A DNA stretch of 64,000 nucleotides from JAHQVI01 sp963727575 (GTDB lineage Bacteria > Pseudomonadota > Alphaproteobacteria > Rhizobiales > Rhodomicrobiaceae). The stretch spans positions 62,001 through 126,000 of the forward strand of contig CAVSIA010000023.1 of NCBI GenBank assembly GCA_963727575.1, in the 5' to 3' direction. This document shows, piece after piece, positions 9,284-18,552 of the stretch (position 1 is its first letter; each line of letters begins with the position of its first letter). The position numbers were made by a program, and so were the translations under genes. The notes beneath the pieces were generated by a model. That model made no database searches. It saw nothing but the letters and a program-made list of their open reading frames with translations, and was not told the origin of the DNA.

Positions 9284-10282
9284 TCATGCAGCGTTGGTCT
9301 GCAACGCCTTGGGAAGTTTGAAGGTCACAGTCTCGGTTGCGGTGGTCACCCTCTCGACGGACACCTCATAGACCCGGCCGAGCGCGTCGATGATCTCCTG
9401 AACGAGATGTTCCGGTGCCGAAGCCCCCGCAGTCAGGCCGAGAGTGCGCAGATTCGCCAGCCTTTCCCAAGGCAGATCGGCGGCGGTTTGAACAAGCATC
9501 GCCGTCTCGCAGCCGGCGCGGCTGGCGACTTCCACCAGCCGCAGCGAGTTGGAGCTGTTCGGCGCGCCGACGACGATGACGGCGTCGGCCTTGGGCGCGA
9601 TCGCCTTGACGGCGTCCTGGCGGTTGGAAGTGGCGTAGCAGATGTCGTTCTTGCGCGGGCCGACGATATTGGGAAAGCGCCGCGTCAGCACGCCGAGGAT
9701 CTCGCGGGTATCGTCGACGGACAGCGTCGTCTGCGTCACATAAGCGAGCTTTTCCGGATCGCGCGGGCTGAAGCGCTCGGCATCCGCGACCGTCTCGATC
9801 AGCCTGACCGAATCATCGGCAAGCTGGCCCATGGTCCCGACCACTTCGGGGTGGCCGGCATGGCCGATCAGCAGGATTTCCAGGCCGCGCTCGAATTGCT
9901 GCTCGACCTGGACGTGGACTTTCGAGACCAGCGGGCAGGTTGCATCGAGATGAAACAGATTCCGCCGTGCGGCGTTCTGCGGCACCGATTTCGGCACGCC
10001 ATGGGCCGAAAATACGACCGGAGCGTCCGTATCGGGGATCTCGTCCAGCTCTTCGACGAATATGGCGCCCTTGGCTTTCAGCTCCTCCACCACCGTCCGG
10101 TTGTGAACAATTTCGTGCCGGACATAGACAGGGGCACCGAATTTCTGCAATGCCAGTTCGACGATCTGGATGGCGCGGTCGACGCCGGCGCAGAAGCCGC
10201 GCGGAGCCGCCAGGAGCACGGTCAGCGCAGGCTTGGCGACTGGCGCGGGTGCGGATGGGTCCGTAGGGAGCGTCGAAGTCAT
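9284..10282 (-). CDS. ispH: 4-hydroxy-3-methylbut-2-enyl diphosphate reductase
   Basis: The last enzyme of the MEP isoprenoid pathway, making IPP and DMAPP with a [4Fe-4S] cluster. The three cluster cysteines are visible in LLAAPRGFCAGVDRAI, LDATCPLVSKVH and NDICYATSNRQ, and the substrate-binding SSNSLRLVEVA is present. Length is 332 residues. The first 20 residues are low-complexity (Thr/Pro/Ala), so translation could start a little later. It is first gene of the ispH-thrB-rnhA operon. The 248 bases upstream, up to the divergent lipoprotein gene, show no clear further feature. Confidence 0.97.
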   Translation of the reverse strand: MTSTLPTDPSAPAPVAKPALTVLLAAPRGFCAGVDRAIQIVELALQKFGAPVYVRHEIVHNRTVVEELKAKGAIFVEELDEIPDTDAPVVFSAHGVPKSVPQNAARRNLFHLDATCPLVSKVHVQVEQQFERGLEILLIGHAGHPEVVGTMGQLADDSVRLIETVADAERFSPRDPEKLAYVTQTTLSVDDTREILGVLTRRFPNIVGPRKNDICYATSNRQDAVKAIAPKADAVIVVGAPNSSNSLRLVEVASRAGCETAMLVQTAADLPWERLANLRTLGLTAGASAPEHLVQEIIDALGRVYEVSVERVTTATETVTFKLPKALQTNAA

Positions 10283-10530
10283 GCGAGATCAGCCTTTGCT
10301 GGAAGCGAGCCTATTCGGGTCGGATCATGCCGTCCGTTGATCATCAGAATATAAGGCGACTCATACAGCTTATCGACCGCGGGATGATACATCGATATTT
10401 TTACAGACGCGCATTTGGCGAAAATGACCTACTACAAATAGGTTGCACGTCACAGAGTGTCCTTAATCCGGCGTTAGGCGATAGAGGCCGAGGATACCAT
10501 ACGCGTTCAAACTGGACAGCGAGGGGCAAA

Positions 10531-11190
10531 TTGAAACGGGGGTTCTTTGCGGCCACAGGCCGGAAAATTCTGCGCGCATCGGCTTTGTTGAGCCTGTGCG
10601 GCGCGTTGGCCGCCTGCGGCGTCTCGCAGCTCACCTCGCCGTTCAAAAGCGGAATCTTCGGTGGTGACAGCAAGGATCAACCGCAGGCCGACGCCGCCCC
10701 GGTGACGCCCTCCACCTTGGCGACCGCGGCGCAGACGGGCCAGACCGGCAACGACCTGACCACCGGCAGCATCGGCTGTCCCAGCTTCGACGTCTCCTCC
10801 GGCAGCCGCACCATCACGTTTCATGCGCCCGGCGGCGGCAGCGACAGCCTGTCGGTGATGCATCGCGGCGAAATCACCAATACGGCGCGCGAGTGCGGTC
10901 CGTCCGCCGGCGGCCTGTCGGTGAAATACGGCTTCTCCGGCCGGGTGCTGCTCGGGCCGAAGGGCAAGGCGGGCACGATCATGCTCCCGGCGACGGTGAC
11001 GGTCGTGGAAGGCAATAAGAGCACGCTGAAGACCGAGAAGGTCCGTGTGGTGGTCAATGTGCCCGCGGATTCGACGGCCGGCTACTTCTCCGAAGTTCGC
11101 GAGATCGAGCTGCCGGTCGGGCCGGGCGTGTCGCCGAAGAGCTACCGCATCTATGTCGGGTTCGACCAGAGCGCGGCCGGCTCGAGCTGA
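10531..11190 (+). CDS. Putative outer-membrane lipoprotein, unknown function
   Basis: I place the start at TTG 10531, five bases after GAGGGG. This gives a basic N terminus and a lipoprotein signal ending in ALAACGV, with Cys at about residue 30. An in-frame ATG at 10327 would put 68 unlikely residues ahead of the signal. After a Thr/Gln-rich linker there is a beta-rich domain of about 150 residues with two cysteines (IGCPSFDV and ARECGPS) and a VVEGNKSTLKTEKVRVVVNV segment. I recognise similar hypothetical proteins in this order but no defined function. Confidence 0.72.
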   Translation: MKRGFFAATGRKILRASALLSLCGALAACGVSQLTSPFKSGIFGGDSKDQPQADAAPVTPSTLATAAQTGQTGNDLTTGSIGCPSFDVSSGSRTITFHAPGGGSDSLSVMHRGEITNTARECGPSAGGLSVKYGFSGRVLLGPKGKAGTIMLPATVTVVEGNKSTLKTEKVRVVVNVPADSTAGYFSEVREIELPVGPGVSPKSYRIYVGFDQSAAGSS

Positions 11191-11479
11191 GCTGCGGCGC
11201 AGCGGCTCGGGTCCCATTGTCGCGAATGCGGCCGCGCCGCATGGCCGGCCGTCCCGCCTCGGGATTTTTGCGCCGGAGGACGACCCGATGAAGGCGGCGC
11301 AGTGGTCCTGATCATCCCGGTTGCCTCCTTAAGTAAGATCGCGCACCGAGCTTTCAGCGTTGCGATTTTCTAACCGACCGGCAAGGTTTACCCGTAGATA
11401 ACGCCCCGGTGCCGGCGCAGGTGCGTTGAAACGGCATGCATTTTCCTTTATGCATGAAGGTGAAGCCGTACGACGCTTG

Positions 11480-11678
11480 CGGAAGAGACCGGCTCCTGTT
11501 CACGCAGGGCCGGCGCCGAAGGAGCAACCGCCCCGGAACCTCTCAGGCAAAAGGACCGCAAGCGGACGGCACTCTGGAAAGCAGCGCCAGCGCGTTTTGC
11601 AGGCGCTCACCGACGGGGTAAGCGGCATCGGCCGAGGCCGGTGACGTGAATTCTCTCAGGTTTCGCGACAGAGGGGGC
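11480..11678 (+). promoter_or_regulatory. Tandem glycine riboswitch upstream of gcvT
   Basis: Two consecutive glycine aptamers. The first runs from GGAAGAGACCGGC through CGCCGAAGGAGCAA to CCTCTCAGGCAAAAGGACCG. The second runs from CTCTGGAAAGCAG through ACCGACGGGGTAAGC to AATTCTCTCAGGTTTCGCGA and the closing AGAGGGGGC. These are the hallmark conserved segments of the family. The element ends about 60 bases before gcvT, so glycine should switch on the cleavage system operon. Confidence 0.93.
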
Positions 11679-11736
11679 TAACAGTCCGGTTCGACCCGGC
11701 GCCTGTGTCTCTTTCGACGTGAATCTGAGGATAGCG

Positions 11737-12896
11737 GTGCAAGATCAAGAGATCTTCGAAATCCGACCTGAAACATACGCCGCTTTATGCCCTGCATGTC
11801 GAGTTGGGGGCGAAGATGGTGCCGTTTGCCGGCTACGAGATGCCGGTGACCTTCCCGCAGGGGCTGATCAAGGAGCATCTGGCAACGCGCCAGACGGCGG
11901 GGCTGTTCGACGTCTCCCATATGGGGCAGGCCATCCTCAGCGGGCCGAGCCATGAGGCGACCGCCGCGGCGCTCGAAGCCCTCGTCCCCGGCGAGATCGC
12001 CGGGCTGAAACCCGGCCAGCAGCGCTATACCCAGCTTCTGACCGCCGAAGGCACGATCATCGACGATCTGATGGTCACGCGCCCCGCCGATGCCCAGGAA
12101 GAAGGCAATCTGTTCCTGGTGGTGAATGCGGCGCGCAAGGATGTCGACTATCCCCATATCGCCGCGCAGCTTCCCTCCGGCATAACCCTGTCGCCGCTGG
12201 AGGAGCGTGCCCTCATCGCGCTTCAGGGACCGGCGGCGGCTCAGATCCTGGCCGCACTCTGCCCCGAGGCGCCGGAGCTTCGGCTTCATGAAGGCGAACG
12301 CCGCCGACATCGCCGGCATCGCCTGTCAGATCAGCCGGTCGGGCTATACCGGCGAGGACGGCTTCGAGATCTCGGTCGCTGCCGACCGGGCCGAGGAGCT
12401 GGCACGGGCTTTGCTTGCGCGGGATGGGGTGACGCCCGTCGGGCTCGGCGCGAGGGATACGCTGAGATTGGAAGCCGGGCTCTGCCTTTACGGACACGAT
12501 ATTGACGAGACGACCTCGCCGGTGGAGGCGGATCTGGTCTGGTCGATCGGAAAACGGCGCCGCGAGAATGGCGGCTTTCCCGGCGCCGACCGGGTGCAGC
12601 GTGAGCTGGCGGACGGTCCCTCGCGCCTGCGCGTCGGGCTGAAGCTGGAAGGGCGCGCCCCGGCCCGCGAGGGCTGCGAGATCGTCTCGGACGCCGGCGA
12701 GCCGATCGGGCGCGTGACCAGCGGCTCATTTGCCCCCAGCGTCGGCGGACCGGTGGCGATGGGCTATGTCGCGCGCGGCCATGCGGAACCGGGCACCGCG
12801 GCCAAGATTATTATCCGTGGGACGCCGCATCCTGCGCGCGTCGTTGCAATGCCTTTTGTACCGCATCGCTATCATCGCAAGACAAAGTCTGGATAG
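11737..12896 (+). CDS. gcvT: Glycine cleavage system T protein (aminomethyltransferase); two frameshifts
   Basis: Transfers the aminomethyl carbon from lipoyl-GcvH to tetrahydrofolate. Conserved parts: HTPLYALHVELGAKMVPFAG, LFDVSHMGQ, the SRSGYTGEDGFEIS block and GLGARDTLRLEAGLCLYGHD. The frame is broken at 12284, where removing one C gives APELRFMKANAADIAG. It is probably broken near 11764 too, because the conserved frame has no start codon upstream. A GTG at 11737 after GAGG lies one base out of frame and joins if one C is removed (VQDQEIFEI then DLKHTPLY). First gene of the riboswitch-controlled gcv operon; gcvH follows after four bases. Confidence 0.9.
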
Positions 12897-12900
12897 ACCA

Positions 12901-13279
12901 ATGGCTGACATTAAATATACCAGCGATCACGAATATATTCGCGTCGAGAACGATATCGGCACCATCGGAATTTCCGAATATGCCCAGGACAAGCTCGGCG
13001 ACATCGTCTTTGTCGAGCTGCCCGAAGTTGGAAAAATACTGGCGAAGGGCCAGGAGGCCGGCGTGGTGGAATCGGTCAAGGCCGCCAGCGAGGTCTACGC
13101 GCCGGTGTCCGGCGAGGTCGATCGAAGTCAACGAGGCGATCGTCGCCAATCCGGAGCTGGTCAATCAGGACCCCGAAGGCGACGCCTGGTTTCTCAAGCT
13201 GCGCATCGGCAATACCCGCGAGCTCGATCCGCTCATGAGCGCCGATGCCTATAAGGATTATCTGGAGACAGTCGACTGA
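12901..13279 (+). CDS. gcvH: Glycine cleavage system H protein; one frameshift
   Basis: The lipoyl carrier of the glycine cleavage complex, starting MADIKYTSDHEYIRVEND. The lipoylated lysine is in VVESVKAASEVYAP (about residue 60). A single extra G at 13120 breaks the frame; without it the protein reads VSGEVIEVNEAIVANPELVN and ends LMSADAYKDYLETVD, giving the normal length of about 125 residues. The stop codon overlaps the gcvPA start. Confidence 0.93.
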
Positions 13280-14620
13280 TGCGCTATCTTCCGCATACGG
13301 TGGACGAGCGCCGCGAGATGCTCGCCGAAATCGGCGTCGACACCGTCAACGCGCTGTTTGCCGACGTTCCCGCCGAATTCCTCGTCGACGGGATCGAAGG
13401 ACTGCCCCGCCATCAAAGCGAGATGGCGGTCGAGCGGGCGCTCGGCAAGCTGGCCGGGCGCAACACCCCGGCTGGCGCGGTGCCCTTCTTCGTCGGCTGC
13501 GGCGCCTATAAGCATCATGTGCCCGCAACCGTCGATCACATTATCCAGCGCTCCGAATTCATGACGGCGTACACGCCCTATCAGCCGGAGATCGCGCAAG
13601 GAACGCTGCAATATCTGTTCGAGTTCCAGACCCAGGTCGCGGCGCTCACCGGCATGGAAGTGGCCAACGCCTCCATGTATGACGGCTCGACGGCGGCGGC
13701 CGAAGCGGTGCTGATGGCGCATCGCGTCACGCGGCGGAAGAAGGCGCTGCTGTTCGGCAATCTGCACCCGCATTACCGCGACGTGATCGAAACGGTCAGC
13801 CGCTACTCGCAGCATGAGGTCGTCGCGCTGCCGGCCGCGCCGAACACCGAACTGGTCGATGACATCGATGCCGAAACCTCCTGCATCGTCATCCAATATC
13901 CGGGCCTGTTCGGCGGCGCGCGCGATCTGACGCCGCTTGCCGAGCTGGCGCACAAGAACGGCGCGCTGCTGATCGTCGTGGTCACCGAGGCGATCTCGTT
14001 CGGCGCGCTGCGCTCGCCCGGCTCGATGGGCGCCGACATCGTCGTTGCCGAAGGGCAGTCGATCGGCAACGGGCTCAATTTCGGCGGTCCCTATCTCGGG
14101 CTGTTCGCCACAAGGCAGAAATTCATCCGCCAGATGCCCGGCCGGCTTTGCGGCGAGACCGTCGACCAGGACGGGCGGCGCGGGTTCGTGCTGACGCTGT
14201 CGACCCGCGAGCAGCATATCCGCCGCGACAAGGCGACCAGCAATATCTGCACCAATTCCGGCCTGTGCTCGCTGGCCTTCACCGTGCATATGACGCTGCT
14301 CGGCGAGGCGGGCTTGCGCAAGCTGGCGCGGCTGAACCACGCCAATGCGGTTGCGCTTGCCGAGCAAGCTTGCGGGCGTTCCCGGCGTCGAGGTGGTCAC
14401 GCCGCATTTCTTCAACGAGTTCACCATCCGCACGCCGAAGCCCGGCGCGGCGGTGATCGACGCGCTGGTCGATCAAGGCGTGATCGGCGGCGTGCCGCTC
14501 TCGCGGCTGTTCCCGGGCGAGGACGCGCTCGACGATCTGATCATCGTCGCCGCGACCGAAGTCAACACACCCACCGATCGCGACGCCTATGCCGCGGCGC
14601 TGGCAAAGGTGCTTGCATGA
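13279..14620 (+). CDS. gcvPA: Glycine dehydrogenase (decarboxylating) subunit 1; one frameshift
   Basis: The N-terminal half of the P protein in its two-subunit form. It begins MRYLPHTVDERREMLAEIGV and contains FVGCGAYKHHVPATVDHI and TAYTPYQPEIAQGTLQ, which are characteristic. One inserted C at 14365 breaks the frame; removal gives ALAEKLAGVPGVEVVTPHFF. The corrected protein is about 447 residues, normal for the family. The stop overlaps the gcvPB start as ATGA at 14617. Confidence 0.93.
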
Positions 14621-16174
14621 ACGATATGACCAGGAAATCCTTCAAGCGGTCCGGCGAGCTGGACACCTATACCGGCAATCGCGGCCTGCAGATCGAGGAG
14701 CCGTTGATTTTCGAGGTCGGCGCGCTGGAGACGTCGGGCGTCGATTTCGAGGAACCCGAGGCGTTCGAGAGCCGCCTGGGCGACGTCGAGCGGCGCGATC
14801 CGATCGGTCTGCCGGGCCTGTCCGAGCCCGAGGCGATGCGCCATTACGTGCGGCTGAGCCAGAAGAACTACGCCATCGACACCGGCATCTTCCCGCTCGG
14901 CTCGTGCACGATGAAGCACAATCCGCGCCTTAACGAGAAGATGGCGCGGCTCCCCGGCTTCGGCGACGTCCACCCGTTGCAGCCGCAAAAGACCGTGCAG
15001 GGCGCGATCGAGCTGATGGCGATGCTGTCGGACTGGCTGACCGGACTGACCGGCATGCCCGCTGTCGCCCTTTCGCCGAAGGCCGGAGCGCATGGCGAGC
15101 TGTGCGGCATGATCGCGATCCGGGCGGCGATCGAGGCGCGCGGCGAGGCTGACACGCGCCGCGTCGTGCTCGTGCCCAACTCGGCCCACGGCACCAATCC
15201 GGCGACAGCGGCGCTGCTCGGCTTTACCGTGCGGCCGGTCGCGGCGGAGAAGGACGGCACGGTTCGTGCCGCCGCGGTTCGCGAGGCGCTTGGGCGCGGA
15301 CGTTGCGGCGATGATGATCACCAATCCGAACACCTGCGGGCTGTTCGAGCCCGAGATCGCCGAAATCGCCAAGGTGCTGCACGAAGCGGGCGCCTATCTC
15401 TATTGCGACGGCGCCAATTTCAACGCCATCGCCGGCAAGGTGCGGCCCGGCGACCTCGGCGTCGACGCCATGCATATCAACCTGCACAAGACGTTCTCCA
15501 CGCCGCATGGCGGCGGCGGCCCCGGCGCCGGGCCGGTGGTGTTCTCGGAGAGCCTCGCGCCGTTCGCGCCGCTGCCGCTGATCCGTAAGGACGGCGGCGA
15601 TTTCGTCCTGGTCGAGGACGGTTCCGAGCGCGGCGGGGCGCGGCCCTTCGGCAGGCTCGTGGCGTTCCATGGCCAGATGGGCATGTTCGTGCGTGCGCTC
15701 GCCTATATGCTGAGCTTCGGCATCGACGGCGTGCGTCAGGCCTCCGAAGACGCCGTGCTCAACGCCAATTACATCCGCGCGCGGCTCAAGGACGTGATGA
15801 GCCAGCCTTTCGGCGACCGTGTCTGCATGCATGAGGTGCTGTTCGACGATAGCTTCCTCAAGGGCACGGACATCTCCACGCTCGATTTCGCCAAGGCGAT
15901 GATCGATGAAGGCTTTCATCCGATGACGGTTTATTTTCCGCTGGTGGTTCATGGCGCCATGCTGGTCGAGCCGACCGAATCGGAATCGAAGCAGAGCCTC
16001 GACCAGTTCATCGGTGCGCTGAGATCGCTCGCGGCGGCGGCAACGCAGGGCGATGTCGAGCGGTTCAAGGACGCCCCGCATTATGCGCCGCGCCGCCGGC
16101 TGGATGAAACGCGCGCCGCACGCCAGCCGATTCTGAGCTACACGCCGCCGCAGAGCAAAGCGGCGGCCGAATAG
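14617..16174 (+). CDS. gcvPB: Glycine dehydrogenase (decarboxylating) subunit 2; one frameshift
   Basis: The PLP-binding half of the P protein, which decarboxylates glycine. The PLP lysine is in HINLHKTFSTPHGGGGPGAG, and FPLGSCTMKHNPR is typical. A single extra base near 15291 breaks the frame; correction gives VREALGADVAAMMITNPNTC. It ends QSKAAAE at 16174 and is followed by a long inverted repeat. It overlaps gcvPA by four bases and is last gene of the glycine-induced operon. Confidence 0.93.
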
Positions 16175-16202
16175 GCCGTATCCGAACCTTTCCCGATCAT
16201 TA

Positions 16203-16245
16203 ATTCCAACTGAACGTGGCCTTCGCGCCACGTTCAGTTTGGAAT
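16203..16245 (+). terminator. Hairpin terminator after the gcv operon
   Basis: An 18-base near-perfect inverted repeat (ATTCCAACTGAACGTGGC at 16203-16220, complement at 16227-16245) with a six-base loop. It lies 29 bases after the gcvPB stop. Only a mild T-rich stretch follows, so its strength as an intrinsic terminator is uncertain. Confidence 0.7.
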
Positions 16246-16319
16246 CGTTATGTTTCTCCTGTTTTCAGGGGCACAGCGCTCAGCCGGCGCGAAAGCCATA
16301 GATTTGGGAGAAGACTGCG

Positions 16320-16760
16320 ATGAACACTTATTCGCTTAAACTGATGGCTTTGGCCCTGGCCGGTCTCGTCGCTGCGGCGCCGGGCGCGAAGGCGGGCGGC
16401 CTTTACGACGGCGACGACACCGGCTATACGCCGCGCGCGAATCTCGACGCCTATTGCGACCGCAACCCTTATGACGACGCCTGCGGCGGCAATGACGAGC
16501 CGCAATACCGTCCGCATCGGCATCATAAGAAGACCTACAATAACGGCCACTGCACGGCTCTCATCCGCGCGGTCGGCAAGCGCAATCTGGTGACCGCGTT
16601 CGCGCGCAACAGCGCCCGCTTCGCTTGGCGGCGCGAGACCCGCTTCGTGCATGGCGAGCAGTATGCCAACTGGAACAATGCCCACAACGCGGAGATCACC
16701 TGCACCCGGTACGGTGCGCTGAAGAGCTGCGAAGCCCGCGCAACCCCGTGCCGCTATTAG
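16320..16760 (+). CDS. Small secreted cysteine-rich protein, unknown function
   Basis: A 146-residue protein with a clear signal peptide (MNTYSLKLMALALAGLVAAA, then AKA cleavage). The mature part begins with an acidic/aromatic segment, then a His/Arg-rich patch (YRPHRHHKK), then a region with RVA-like basic and aromatic residues. Six cysteines are spaced through the mature part (AYCDR, DDACGG, NGHCTA, EITCTR, LKSCEA, ATPCRY), suggesting up to three disulfides in the periplasm. I do not recognise a family. The start follows GGGAGAAG. It stands alone between the gcv terminator and its own hairpin terminator. Confidence 0.8.
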   Translation: MNTYSLKLMALALAGLVAAAPGAKAGGLYDGDDTGYTPRANLDAYCDRNPYDDACGGNDEPQYRPHRHHKKTYNNGHCTALIRAVGKRNLVTAFARNSARFAWRRETRFVHGEQYANWNNAHNAEITCTRYGALKSCEARATPCRY

Positions 16761-16834
16761 AGATCAGTAGGCGTTGCGTCAGTTGCGTCCAGGTGTGCGT
16801 CTGTAGCGTCGTTGCGTGAGCGTTGAATTGTCCA

Positions 16835-16868
16835 GCCGCCGGTGTCAAAGCCGGCGGCTTCGTCTGTT
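16835..16868 (+). terminator. Intrinsic terminator after the small secreted protein gene
   Basis: A perfect eight-base stem GCCGCCGG/CCGGCGGC with loop TGTCAAAG, followed by TTCGTCTGTT. It lies 75 bases after the stop at 16760. The rest of 16761-17139 shows no gene I can support. Confidence 0.7.
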
Positions 16869-17139
16869 GGATGGTCATTGGGATCGGGCGCGTCGCTCGC
16901 GCGCATCCAGATCGGCCGATCTCCAGAGCGAGATGGCCGTGAGTGCAGTGGCGGCGTGCAGCATCACTGTCTAGAGCAGCGGGTGCGTGGGATAGGTTTG
17001 AAAAAGCTCGAAAGCGCACTCACGCGCGTCCTGCGAGATCAATGAAGAGGGATTGCGCCCGTCAGGATTGCAATTGTCATCGGAGGCTTGGCAAAGAACG
17101 CCGTTAGAAATGCGTTTTGCATCCAGTTTTGAGGTCCTT

Positions 17140-17170
17140 AAAAAGAAAAACCGGGTTCCATGAACCCGGT
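17140..17170 (-). terminator. Rho-independent terminator of the F0 ATP synthase operon
   Basis: Read on the minus strand, ACCGGGTTCATGGAACCCGGT is followed by TTTTTCTTTTTAAGG. The strong stem and T tract lie 37 bases after the atpF stop. Confidence 0.9.
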
Positions 17171-17206
17171 AGTTCCTCTCCTCCCACAGGACCTGGGCCA
17201 ATCGCC

Positions 17207-17692
17207 TCAGTTCAACTTGGTGCTCATTTCCCTGATGCCTTTAGTCACCAAGTCTTCCGCCGATTTGCCTTTGAGCTCATGAGCGATAATCACCTCAGCG
17301 GCCGCGACCGCTATGTCGGCAGATCGGGAGCGGATCTCTTGAACAGCCTGCTCCTCGGCACGAGAGATTTTTTCTTCCGCAAGCTTTACACGGCGCTGCA
17401 ACGACTCATTGAGAGTTTTTCGCGATTCTTCCGCGTAAAAATGCGCTTCCCTGCGTGCCATCGCAATTATATCTTCGGCCTCTTTTTCGGCGTCTCGCCG
17501 CTTGCGCTGGTAATCGGCCAAGATCGACTGGGCTTCTTCACGAAGGCGACGTGCCTCCTCAAGTTCAGCCCTGATCCGGTCTGCCCGATCATCCAATGCT
17601 TTAGCGATTCTATTCGGTATTTTATAGTACACGAGAAGCGCCACAAACAGAACGAAGGATACGAGAACCCAAAGTTCGGGGGAGGCAAGCAT
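17207..17692 (-). CDS. atpF: ATP synthase F0 subunit b
   Basis: A 161-residue peripheral stalk subunit: an N-terminal membrane helix (WVLVSFVLFVALLVYYKIPN) and then a long charged helix with heptad character (DDRADRIRAELEEARRLREE) running to the C terminus. It holds F1 to subunit a. It is the last gene of the operon, 12 bases after the b' gene, and is followed by an intrinsic terminator. The start region is more AT-rich than the rest. Confidence 0.96.
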   Translation of the reverse strand: MLASPELWVLVSFVLFVALLVYYKIPNRIAKALDDRADRIRAELEEARRLREEAQSILADYQRKRRDAEKEAEDIIAMARREAHFYAEESRKTLNESLQRRVKLAEEKISRAEEQAVQEIRSRSADIAVAAAEVIIAHELKGKSAEDLVTKGIREMSTKLN

Positions 17693-17704
17693 ATCACACC
17701 TTCG

Positions 17705-18190
17705 TCACTTTCCAAGCGCTTCTTTCACAGCGCCTTGTAATTCTGAGCGTTCTACCGATTTGCCTAACAAACGGGCAATCAGAGCTTCTGCCGTCTCGGT
17801 GGCGATTTCCTCGATATGACCGAGCGCCAACTCTTTAAGCGCGGTGACGCGTTTATCGGCATCACCGGTCTTGGCGGCGATCTGGCGATCGATCTCGGCC
17901 CGTTCGCGCTCGATGTCCGCCGTCATTTCCTCGCGGGATTTGCGGGCGATCTGCTGCGCGCTCGCCTTGGCGTCGGACAGCGCCTTATCGTATTCGCCGA
18001 TCGCCTGCTCGGTCTCCTCGCGGAGTTTCGCCGCGGCGGCAAGGTCCGACGCGATGCGGCCGCGCCGTTCCTCGAGCATGTTGCCGACGCGCGGCAGAGC
18101 GATCCGCGACATCAGAAAATAGAGCAGCGCGAAGGTCAATGCGAGCCAGAAGATCTGGGGCGCAAAATCCTGGAAATTCAACTGCGGCAT
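17705..18190 (-). CDS. atpF': ATP synthase F0 subunit b'
   Basis: A 161-residue second b-type stalk subunit, as found in alphaproteobacteria and phototrophs, forming a b/b' heterodimer. It begins MPQLNFQDFAPQIFWLALTF with one membrane helix, followed by the family motif LPRVGNMLEERRGRIASDL and a long Ala/Glu-rich coiled coil. The gene is sometimes labelled atpG or atpX. It lies between atpE and atpF. Confidence 0.95.
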   Translation of the reverse strand: MPQLNFQDFAPQIFWLALTFALLYFLMSRIALPRVGNMLEERRGRIASDLAAAAKLREETEQAIGEYDKALSDAKASAQQIARKSREEMTADIERERAEIDRQIAAKTGDADKRVTALKELALGHIEEIATETAEALIARLLGKSVERSELQGAVKEALGK

Positions 18191-18281
18191 GCCAGCCTCT
18201 CGTTACTGAGGAGCCAGAACAGGGAATCCCGCTTGGGGCCTTGCAGCCCGGCAGGATCCCCGCGATCGGCATTTCCGCAGA

Positions 18282-18509
18282 TTAGAATACGAACAGAATG
18301 ATCAGCGCAACGATCAGGCCGAACAGACCGGTCGCTTCGGCAAGGGCAAAGCCCAGGAGAAGGTTCGGGAACTGGCCGGGAGCCGCCGACGGATTGCGCA
18401 GCGCGCCGGCAAGATAGTTGCCGAAGATATTACCGATGCCCAGGCCCGCGCCGATGAGGGCGGTCGCGGCGATACCCGCGCCGATGAGCTTTGCTGCGTC
18501 TGCTTCCAT
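18282..18509 (-). CDS. atpE: ATP synthase F0 subunit c
   Basis: A 75-residue two-helix proteolipid of the rotor ring. Helix 1 carries the glycine-rich IGAGIAATALIGAGLGIGN and helix 2 carries the proton-binding Glu in LLLGFALAEATGLFGLIVAL. The polar loop is RNPSAAPGQ. Length and motifs are standard. It lies between atpB and the b' gene. Confidence 0.97.
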   Translation of the reverse strand: MEADAAKLIGAGIAATALIGAGLGIGNIFGNYLAGALRNPSAAPGQFPNLLLGFALAEATGLFGLIVALIILFVF

Positions 18510-18552
18510 TTCAAATCTCCTTGGAGTTCAAGCGAATGGTTTGGATGAAGGG

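Noticed and set aside
8354..10354. 666-codon open frame on the plus strand
   Set aside because: It is antisense to thrB and ispH, both of which have complete catalytic motifs.
10327..10530. Upstream extension of the lipoprotein gene from ATG 10327
   Set aside because: It would put 68 residues before a clear lipoprotein signal; the TTG at 10531 has a good ribosome binding site.
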